A program made the translations under genes and the position numbers. A stretch of DNA of 64,000 nt, from assembly GCA_944739405.2 (NCBI GenBank), contig OX123192.2, forward strand, positions 49,776,486 to 49,840,485, in the 5' to 3' direction. The stretch comes from Euclidia mi (Eukaryota > Arthropoda > Insecta > Lepidoptera > Erebidae). This document shows, piece after piece, positions 55,901 to 64,000 of the stretch (positions within the stretch are counted from its first letter, which is position 1; each line of letters starts with the position of its first letter). The notes below the pieces were generated by a model, which did not search any database, had not been told where the DNA came from, and worked only from the letters and a program-made list of their open reading frames with translations.

Positions 55901-56811
55901 CCGTATCGCACATTCCAAAGCGTCCTTTACCTCCTCATTGCACTGTGTACTTACATTATTAGCCATGTCACCCTCCTCCACAATGACGTTAATATCTGAA
56001 GGCGTCACATTCGGTATTACTGACGCAGTATTCGTTTGAGTGGGGATGGCATGGTTCGAAGGTAAGTACTCTGAGCGAAGCCTATCAAGTACAACTTCAT
56101 CCAGTTTGCAACTGCGCTGGATAACGCGCACCTGATCCGATAGACGTTGAGCCGTGACGTTGATGCTTGGTTCCAAGGCCTGAAACAAGAGGAGCATGCG
56201 ACTGCGGTACGCAGTGAGGTTAGTGCCTCCCTCTGTAGCCCCAAAATATGCACGCATGACGTTTTCATTGATCGACATTGACCACTTCATGCGCTGCACA
56301 TTACCACCGGCAGCGAGGACCCTGTTTGGGGCCGGTGGGCCCCGAGGTCCCAAGCACGCTGGTGGCCGGCCTCTCCCACGCCGCCGCGCAGGTGACGGTG
56401 TCGACGGCGGAGAGAAATACTCGTCGCTGGAGCTCGACGCAGCTGCAGCTGTCGGCGTCGACGGCGCAGGTTCCGACGACCGCGAGCTCAGCGACGGGTC
56501 CGGAGGTGTTGGGTGTGCTCTTAGTTGTTAGTTTCTGGCCCTCGTCAACATGCTAATGTATTAATTTCATTCTCATTTTGATAAATATTGTTGTTGTTGA
56601 CATCATTTCTTTGACGGCTGTCATTGTATGTTTACACTTTTCAATATCTATATTTATGGTGTTTTTTTCGGTTATTTCCGTCTGTTATTGTAGTTTTATA
56701 TTGTAATTTATATTGACTATACCTTCAAACTATGGATGTAATGAGATACGTAAAATATTATTATTTAAAATTCTTAGGTGAAAATTGCACGTTGACATTG
56801 GTGGTGTTGCC
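52966..56811 (-). mobile_element. R4/Dong-like LINE, degenerate, within TAA-type repeats
   Basis: One long protein (next entry) spans most of it. The 3' side abuts TATTAGTATTATTATTT (52944-52961) and the 5' side abuts (ATT)7 at 56812-56833. Dong elements insert into TAA repeats, so both flanks and protein agree. The 5' UTR is about 56540-56811. The coding part is much more GC-rich than the surroundings. Confidence 0.75.
53028..56530 (-). pseudogene. R4/Dong-like LINE protein: AT-hook, RT, CCHC, restriction-like endonuclease
   Basis: Frames in at least five phases combine as follows. Near 56357-56387 a basic RRRGRGRPP resembles an AT-hook after a Ser/Pro-rich stretch. 55844-56353 has SINENVMRAYFGATEGGTNLT and 55473-55913 a linker. 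54851-55171 holds RT fingers (PITCLPSVYKLLTSIL, CWIDYKKAYDSVPHTW). 54664-54850 holds RGIFQGDSLSPLWF. 54167-54664 holds HLLFMDDLKLFA (FMDD at 54569-54580). The last frame, 53028-54236, has a CCHC finger CRACHQPGESLRHIVSGC and the endonuclease region KPNIVLTDRSERLAIIVYVT. Where family members have a PD...D metal site this copy shows PN...Y, so nicking activity is probably lost as well. Confidence 0.8.
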
Positions 56812-56833
56812 ATTATTATTATTATTATTATTA
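56812..56833. repeat. (ATT)n / (TAA)n microsatellite
   Basis: About seven ATT units; probable insertion target of the R4/Dong-like LINE. Confidence 0.85.
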
Positions 56834-59662
56834 ACTTCGAGCCAAGCGCTCTCAGTCGCAACTCTAACAGATTTTAAGCCTTCCGTTAAGCCTCATAGCT
56901 GTTAGCCACCGTCCACCATGCACCAGCTCCGTAGCTAACTTTGCTTTAAATATTCTGCAGAATATGAATAATTACAACCACGCAAGCTAATGATTTTGCA
57001 AATGAACACTATTTAATGTTATTTATGTACAAAGTGGCATAGGGATAATATTGTAAATAATCTGGCCCATTTTTAAGAGAAATAGACTGATAAATTGTGG
57101 TTGTAAAGGATTTTACTGACATCAAAACAAAGAAAACGAAACACACCAAAATCGCAATTACTTGACTCCTCATTAATCACGGAATAATTAATCTTGTAGG
57201 TTTTAAGCCCATATTATTTGCTACGGCATGCTGTTGATTGTCCAAACAGTCGCAATTAAGCTTTATCTGCAAACTACAAATCATACTCAAACCATTTGGA
57301 ATGATAATCGTCATTCGTTTCTCAAAAGACTTCCAAAACAGCTCTTAACTTGACTATTAGGTAAGTTGAAAATCTAATTAGAAGTTGTGTGTATTAGAAT
57401 GCTTCGTGCAAACTGCAGTTGCGCCTTCCTCTAAGATGTCTTAATGTCCCTGGGTTTACTCGCCTTTGAGTAGCTAACTTCTTGAATTCTAAGCATATTA
57501 TATTGTGGCTAATGATGATGATGGCTAGACTCTTGGCACAATGTTGGTAACATTTACAGCTCATGGATAACTTATATATTCATCCAATTTCGTTGTCAAA
57601 AAATCTGATCGTAACCCGACTACAAATGTGTCTGATGTACATTAGAACCTATTTTTCTACTCCTTGAGACCCAGATACGTAGTTCGAAATATAATACGCC
57701 TACCCTTTCTTGTATAGAGTAAATCTATTTCTTAAGTTTTCCGTGCGATATCGCTACTTTTATAGCCGAAGAAGAAACCTCAAACAACAATATGAAAAAT
57801 ATATAGGTAATAAGATTTTTATGAGACTTCCCATCCTCGTAAAAGGTATAAAAGCCATTGAAATTTATTATCCATACCTTTATTGTAGTTACAGATGGTT
57901 GGAGTAAAATTGCGGCCAGTTTTTGCTATATCGTCTGAGTTATATAACTGGTAAGAACATTTTATGTGTGCAATAATGGTTGTGGTCTTCAGTATAAATG
58001 TGGCTGGTATCTTATTGTTCGCAGCACGTGCGTTGGTCAAGCAGCAACTAATGTTGTTGAGTAAATAACGTTTGGTACTGATATGTTTCATATTGGGGTA
58101 TAAAGCACTAAGCTGCTTTGAGCTTGATTGTTTAGTAAGTGAAAATGGAAAACGAAATAGATGGAGTAAAGAATTTAATAACCAATCTAAATATATTAAA
58201 AAATGGCCGGTAGTGCAGGCTGCTTTACCTCTTGATCGAGCAACAGCTGACCGGCGTCATTATTTTACCTATATCTCAGTTAGTTTTCAACGTATCACAA
58301 AAATAATTACAGTTTTTGCATCCTTGAAATATGCTTAGAAAACTTATTATAGATATATGACGTATAATTACCTTTTCTCTGCAGTTCGTTGAAATAAAAC
58401 TCGAAAACATGAAAAAATCCTCTTCAATAAAACTTTAACACACACTATCTCACAAATATTTAGCATTTTAGCAATTATTCACATTACTTTATATACCTTA
58501 CTTAATGAATTATTGAATTTAATCAACAGTTAATATCAACTTCACTTATATTTTTATAAATCAACAAAAGTTTAAACACATCATCGGAATACGAAACGGC
58601 CGCCATAATCGCGTGCGAAACTGTGCCGACTTAGATACACTTTCGTAAATATCAAAACCATAAGTTTATTATTTTATTATTATTTATTCATTAGTTTGTG
58701 ATAAATCAGAAAGGTTATGAAAAATGGTACCGACTTTTAACTACCTAATCTTACAAAACTGAAATGCGGACGGGTGTATTTACAACTTGCCGCCATTTTT
58801 GATAATGATATTTTGAAAATCGTTTTTCGTTATAATTTGTACAATGATCATATCTTAACTATATTTTATAGCAAACAAGATTAGTTTCTGAGTATAATGA
58901 CATATAATACATATAGTGCAATTACGAGATAGCGACGCTACACGTTTTTCAAAGCAGAGCTGTCGTCACTCTAACGCGCGCGAAATCGAACTTGTGGCAA
59001 ACAATTTTCAGTCGTTATTATGGCAAAAAAGTCTATTAAAAATGACAACCAATTAAAATGCAGAATTAAAAAGAATATTCATGCTTTGCAATAGTGGAAC
59101 ATAATCTTATTGGTGGAATTATTTTATCGTCATTTCAAGTAGAAACATGGCGCTGTCGTTGCGGGACATACGTGTTTCCCGCAAGCACTGGACGGAACAA
59201 ATTTTCCTGGGACATACGTATGTCTCGCCTGCGTTCCAGAGGTTAAATTCTTGTGTTACTAACTGACTGACAGACAACGCACAGCCGAAAATATTGTGCG
59301 CAAGAAGCTGAAATTACTCATTCACTTTAAAATATGATATTTCTTTTACGAAACAGTATAAGCATCATTCGGGCGTATTACAGAAATAGTTTTTTTAACA
59401 TCAAGGAACTGTACCTGGTCCAGGTTACACTAGGTCTAGAAACTTGTAATGGTAACTATTAGGATGATATTCGATTTACAAGCAAAAACATCTTCGCAAC
59501 ACGATGCGAAGATATAATTAGCTTGTAAATTAAAACAGATGGCAGATGAGCTTCTGTGTGAGTTTTTGTTCCAATTGTTTGATTTTGTTAGATTAATGGA
59601 ACGACAGGACTCATTCGATGGTACATAATATGTTCGTGTTATACAATAAAGTTAAACATGTT
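56834..59662. other. AT-rich intergenic DNA, no gene seen
   Basis: Open frames at 57710-57907, 57819-58091 and 58072-58338 show no domains. A fragment related to the Helitron-like body lies at 59255-59330 (AACTGACTGACAGACAACGC). An inverted motif pair GCGGGACATACGTG / CTGGGACATACGTATGTC lies near 59160-59225. A TAATGATGATGATGG tail at about 57505 may end an old SINE or LINE. Confidence 0.5.
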
Positions 59663-60655
59663 ATTGAAATTAAACTACAGCTTACGGATTTTATCGCGTT
59701 GTATTGGTTTCACTAAGTTATTACATTTGAAACTAAAGATCTAGAAACTATATTTTTAATTTATTACTAGCCGACGTTTCGAATTCTTTACAGAATTCAT
59801 GTTCACGGCAGACTGAGGTGATATTTGTCTTTTTCTTGAATGTATAAGTTATCTCAAAGTACCCGAACATTTTTCAACTACTGGTGTTACTATTTACGCA
59901 GAATGAGCTCACAGTGTCCTTAGGTCTTCTGGTGACTTTGTCCTTCTTGGGTTTCATTAGCCTTATGACAGGGTCCCAAGCTGGAGGAACATTCCAACCA
60001 TCTTCCCTATTGAAATTAGGGTGTTTTTTAATTTCAATAGCCTCTCGTATCATCCTTGGAAGAAAACGATGTTCTTTTGCGAGTATCTGTGGTTCATCAA
60101 ATCGCAGGTAGTGGTTGGGTCCTTGTTCCACATGTTCACACACAGCAGACTTTGTTGAGCGTTTATGTTTTATGTCAGCTATATGTTCTTTGAGTCGAAT
60201 GCCTATGCTTCTCTTGGTTTGTCCAATGTATGAGAGCCCACATTCACAGTCAATTTTGTAGACACCGGCCTCTTGCAAGGGTAACTGACACTTGACAGAT
60301 GGTAATAATTGACTGATCTTCGCTGGCGGCTTGTTGTAAGTTTTGATAGAAGCTCGCTTCAAGATGTAGCCAATTTTGTCGGTCACGCCCTTGATGTATG
60401 GGAGGACAGCAGGTTGTCTTTCTACTGTGGCTGGTTTTTCTTTCTTCTGGGATCTGTGACAGTGGCGCGGCGGTCGGAGCTTGTTGTCTTGCAGAACTTG
60501 CCTGACATGTTGAAGCTCAGCGTCCAGATGTTTCTTGTCACAGATCCCGCGGGCTCTCTGAAACAGAGACATTCCTACAGTAGCTAACTGTTTAGGATGG
60601 TGGTGAGATTCACCGTTTAAGTACCTATTTGTATGGGTATTTTCCTATACACAGT
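59663..60655 (-). pseudogene. Penelope-like element copy 1 (RT end plus GIY-YIG endonuclease)
   Basis: The minus-strand frame is open from about 60630 to the stop at 59874. It starts in the end of RT (THTNRYLNGESHHHPKQ, then SLFQRARGICD), passes a basic linker (LPYIKGVTDKIGYILKR) and reaches GVYKIDCECGLSYIGQTKRS, the GIY-YIG core, with RLKEHIADIKH after it. It ends with a basic Lys/Arg/Pro tail. Penelope elements use this endonuclease to open the target. About 210 bp of 3' UTR follow. A phase break at about 60640 and 5' truncation leave out the RT catalytic part. Most of the copy is mirrored in copy 2. Confidence 0.85.
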
Positions 60656-60658
60656 ATT

Positions 60659-61305
60659 ATTATTACCATCTGTCAAGTGTCAGTTACCCTTGCAAGAGGC
60701 CGGTGTCTACAAAATTGACTGTGAATGTGGGCTCTCATACATTGGACAAACCAAGAGAAGCATAGGCATTCGACTCAAAGAACATATAGCTGACATAAAA
60801 CATAAACGCTCAACAAAGTCTGCTGTGTGTGAACATGTGGAACAAGGACCCAACCACTACCTGCGATTTGATGAACCACAGATACTCGCAAAAGAACATC
60901 GTTTTCTTCCAAGGATGGTACGAGAGGCTATTGAAATTAAAAAACACCCTAATTTCAATAGGGAAGATGGTTGGAATGTTCCTCCAGCTTGGGACCCTGT
61001 CATAAGGCTAATGAAACCCAAGAAGGACAAAGTCACCAGAAGACCTAAGGACACTGTGAGCTCATTCTGCGTAAATAGTAACACCAGTAGTTGAAAAATG
61101 TTCGGGTACTTTGAGATAACTTATACATTCAAGAAAAAGACAAATATCACCTCAGTCTGCCGTGAACATGAATTCTGTAAAGAATTCGAAACGTCGGCTA
61201 GTAATAAATTAAAAATATAGTTTCTAGATCTTTAGTTTCAAATGTAATAACTTAGTGAAACCAATACAACGCGATAAAATCCGTAAACTGTAGTTTAATT
61301 TCAAT
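60659..61305 (+). pseudogene. Penelope-like element copy 2 (GIY-YIG end, inverted)
   Basis: Exact-length (647 bp) reverse complement of 59663-60309 with two substitutions seen by eye; one changes Ile to Val in REAIE context. The frame reads LLPSVKCQLPLQEAGVYKI and runs to the stop at about 61094, then the same 3' UTR. It is truncated further 5' than copy 1, and the two copies abut head to head. The Met at 60633 is from the neighbouring copy's antisense, so the predicted N-terminus is not real. Confidence 0.85.
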
Positions 61306-61656
61306 GTGTAACATTCGCGTAAACCCAAGAAGATACTATTTAACATGTTACATAATTTGAACACAACTTTAGACGTAGTAACACCTAGTATGCTCGTTTC
61401 ACCTGCCAGTGTAAACAAAACTCGAGATTGTTTTTTTTTAGACCAATACGCACACTTAGAATAAATTTGCCATCGTCAACGACAACGTCACACGACGTTG
61501 TCGACGTTGACAAAAAAAAGAGATTAATATCCAGAATACACTATGGAGAAGACTCTAACGTTTTGTCGCGATTAGGATCTGAATCCAGAAGACTCGGTAC
61601 GGTGCTAAGTGGCGAGACGATTGCGCTCAAATCACTCCCCTATTCGTGCAGTCAAA
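61306..61656. other. Intergenic DNA, no gene seen
   Basis: The open frame at 61428-61697 has no recognised domain and ends inside a Helitron-like element. Confidence 0.5.
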
Positions 61657-61860
61657 TCTTCTGTTTGTATAAAATCGTTGAGTTACTGACTAATTGACAG
61701 ACAAGCTACATCCAAAACTATTGGGCGCAAGAAGCTGAAATGTGTATGTATTTTCTTTGAGGTATAGTGCACCCTGCATTACGAAGGGAATTCTCCAAAT
61801 TCCCACAAGATCGGCTAGAAACGGTCAAATAAAAAAATGGCCGCGGGTTCCCTCTACTAG
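61657..61860 (+). mobile_element. Short non-autonomous Helitron-like element
   Basis: Starts TCTTCTGTTTGTATAAAATC after an A and ends CCTCTACTAG before a T. The body resembles 20861-21068 (TTACTGACTAATTGACAGAC, AACTATTGGGCGCAAGAAGC). 204 bp. Confidence 0.6.
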
Positions 61861-62600
61861 TCTATAAATATTTTTAGGTGAAGTCCCCTTTAATGTTTTC
61901 ACAAGCTGTTTCCACAAATTAGAATGTCACCAAACCATGAAATAATTTTTCTCACGCAACCACTTTGAATGCGAATGGCCAAGATATTAATTTTACCTTA
62001 AAGCACCAGCGTTTTACGTGTACCACTAAAAGGAAGTTTGTTCATTTTAGGTGTCGTCATGATTTATGCATCGAGTTTCCGTTGCAGCTGCGAAGTTTTT
62101 ACTGTAGATGGTAAGTTCTCGAGGTCTGAATGGAAAAATAAGTTACGAGATTATATCTTGGTAAGAATTATGGTTCGAATAATTTAGACCTTAATTACTG
62201 TGAAAAAATCTTTTATGGAAATTTGGTCGGAAGTTTTTATCAAACAAGTTCTAGCGAAAACTTCAGCCGTAGGTTTACCGATCTTATTCTGAACTAGAAT
62301 ATCATTATATAATAATGCAGTACCTTTGTACATGTGACACAGAATTTCTCTTCGACCACTGGACGAAATCGACATAACCGCAGTACATCCGTGAACATGG
62401 CGCTTGCAACAGTGAGTGCCGAAATATCGGTTACTCCAAACAAAGGTACGTGGTATATATCCCGAAAGACAATTTAAAATAAATATTTTGAACGTATTTA
62501 AAAAAGCCATAACTTTCGAAATAATGACAATAATCGCAATATTAAAGGGATACCTATTTATTATTATTTTTGTTTCTCTTTCACGGGTATTATTTTAATT
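61861..62600. other. Intergenic DNA, no gene seen
   Basis: The open frames at 62184-62510 (minus) and 62416-62598 (plus) show no recognised domain. Confidence 0.4.
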
Positions 62601-63300
62601 TGTTAGAACAATAGCCGGCCCTTCGGCAGGCGTACACGGAGCCATAGGTCCAACGCGCCTCTGTGCGTTCCAAAGGGCCTCTGCCCATTGAGAGTTTTAA
62701 TTTAGAATGTGATGGGACACCTACTGAGGCGCCATCATCACTGCACTATTAAGTACAGCCACGGATAAGCCGCAGCAGGTGAGGGACTATTGCTACTTAT
62801 ATGGAAACTAAATACTCTGAGCTATTGGAATGGGTGTTAAATGGATTGGTTTAGATGAATGCTATAGATGAATGCCGGCGTCTGCCCTATGTACACTTAT
62901 AGTACGTCAAAAAGGGGCAGACAGTGACTCGCCAACTTACTAGATGGGCCCTCTCTAAATAGCTGCCACGGCAAACAAACTCTACCATAAGGTAACAAGA
63001 GGGTAACACCGGTGTGAGCGGCTAGGGGTGTAGAGTGGTGCGGCACCGCGGGTCTCGTGACCCGGAGCGGGTTTCCCCGTAATTACGCCCTTGACAATGA
63101 CACTTCCACCCCCGAGCAAATAGCTCTTGCGAATTCTTCCCTGTGGCCGGCCGACTAAGGCAAGCCAGTCCAGTCCTGCGGGCGCTCTTGGAAATCCACT
63201 CTGACCAGCCAGTAAAGGCAAGCCAGAGACGAGGCCCTGACCGACTGCCTGAAGTATTCGGGACCGCAGTGTTGCCACACACATTCAGCTCGCCACAAAG
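62601..63300. other. GC-rich block of unknown class
   Basis: About 700 bp is clearly richer in GC than its surroundings. It contains a short internal repeat (AAGGCAAGCCAG at about 63158 and 63216). Several overlapping frames of 86-100 codons occur on both strands, which is what GC-rich non-coding DNA gives. It could be the leader of a retroelement; I cannot name it. Confidence 0.4.
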
Positions 63301-63764
63301 CTGCCCTGCGGTTTGTAAGCTTTCTTTCTATCCTGTTATATATATCACAAGACAAAGGTTTAGTTTGAAATTGTTTATTAAAGGACCATGGGCAAAAATG
63401 TATGAAGCCTGGGCTCACCCACCAACAGAGATGAGATCACTTTGAATAAACTTGTAAAGCACTAAATGTAAAGATATAAACTCATTTTTGCGAAGAATCC
63501 ATGGGGTTATTTTGCTATAAATATTTTTCTCCTACCATAAATAAACTATAATCCTACAAAGTAATGCTGTTATGTCATTGTAGTTTTTGTTGTTTGACAT
63601 CTTTAACTAGTTTTAATTCCAGGTGCAAAAAATACATAAAAAATAGAACAGCTGCTAACAGTTAAAAATATTTTTATTAAAATTTCAATCAATATCAATA
63701 ATAATATCGTTTAGATGATCTGCCGGTGGATTAAATTGTATGTACCGAGAGGATACACGAAAAC
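63301..63764. other. AT-rich intergenic DNA
   Basis: No gene or distinct repeat recognised. Confidence 0.4.
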
Positions 63765-64000
63765 TAGTGATGTGCCAAATCGTTAAAATGTATATCCGCG
63801 GATACGGATCGGAATACGGATATTTGGTGTCAAGATCCGTGGATACGGATACGAATCTTTATTTTCTTACTGAATCGATGTCGGTGTGCGCGACTTTGAA
63901 ACGATAGTTGACGTCACGCACGCCCACCGTAACAATAGACAGATCATGTTTCGACTTGTATTTAAATTATTTTAAAAATACTCGGAATGGAATTTAATAG
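63765..64000 (+). mobile_element. Possible hAT-like element, left end only
   Basis: TAGTGATGTGCC at 63765 resembles hAT termini (compare TAGAGATG and TAGTGTTG of the 12.5 kb element). It is followed by clustered GGATACGGAT-type subterminal motifs (ATCCGCGGATACGGATC, CCGTGGATACGGATACGAAT). The right end lies outside the window. Confidence 0.4.

Noticed and set aside
56196..56556. Plus-strand frames of 92 and 111 codons
   Set aside because: They are antisense to the Ser/Pro-rich N-terminus of the R4/Dong-like LINE in GC-rich DNA.
59874..61094. Penelope copies as a domesticated GIY-YIG gene pair
   Set aside because: Both keep the element's 3' UTR and are 5'-truncated; they are element copies, not host genes.
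61140..61200. Possible hammerhead ribozyme in the Penelope 3' region
   Set aside because: GAATTCTGTAAAGAATTC followed by GAAAC looks like stem II plus a core strand, but I cannot see a proper CUGANGA strand before it. A covariance-model search would decide.
62982..63445. Four overlapping frames of 86-100 codons on both strands
   Set aside because: Overlap in different phases within a GC-rich block and show no domain.

Overview
The window is an AT-rich stretch of insect nuclear genome, most probably from a moth or butterfly. That is an inference from repeat families I recognise: tRNA-derived SINEs with (ATGT)n or GATGATG tails, short Helitron-like elements, and interspersed copies with GTGCGAGTCGGACTCGCGCACGA-type heads. 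I see no convincing host protein-coding gene. The only host-type gene is a tRNA-Asp(GUC) at 17.73 kb. Nearly everything else is mobile DNA at various stages of decay.

Layout: 0-1.5 kb holds a BEL/Pao gag-protease fragment. 1.5-1.9 kb is one arm of a repeat found inverted at 12.2-12.5 kb, where a 1.13 kb hAT transposon with an exact 8-bp target duplication sits. 6.0-8.1 kb is a 120-bp satellite array. 8.1-22.3 kb is intergenic sequence with SINEs, Helitron-like elements, fold-backs and tandem duplications. 22.3-31.5 kb is a tRNA-derived SINE split by an 8.8 kb env-containing Gypsy element (E1, minus strand). 31.5-45.1 kb is an old, partly tandem-duplicated intergenic block holding a YqaJ-exonuclease pseudogene, an RTE endonuclease fragment, a 5'-truncated LINE and a longer two-ORF LINE. 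45.2-52.7 kb is a second env-containing Gypsy/errantivirus-like element (E2, minus strand) with apparently intact gag, pol and env. 53-56.8 kb is a decayed R4/Dong-like LINE flanked by TAA-type repeats. 59.7-61.3 kb is a near-perfect inverted pair of Penelope-like copies with a GIY-YIG endonuclease. 61.3-64 kb holds another Helitron-like element, a GC-rich block of unknown class and the start of a probable hAT.

How the parts work: E1 and E2 have the same logic. Gag and pol are in -1 phase to one another; in E1 the join is a canonical U UUA AAC site next to the gag stop. Env has no usable ATG at its 5' end but begins after a good splice acceptor, as expected for env made from a spliced message. 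E2 has a phase-compatible donor and upstream ATG in its leader. E2 has no visible breaks. E1 is intact except for a one-base phase change in an A10 run between RNase H and integrase.

The most unusual items are the two env-bearing elements 14 kb apart, the E1 recoding site with its repeat-rich linker, the E2 LTR pair that differs by one 94-bp repeat unit, the 647-bp Penelope inverted repeat differing at only two bases, the E1-into-SINE nesting, and a cluster of perfect palindromes. I did not find a clearly new gene system.
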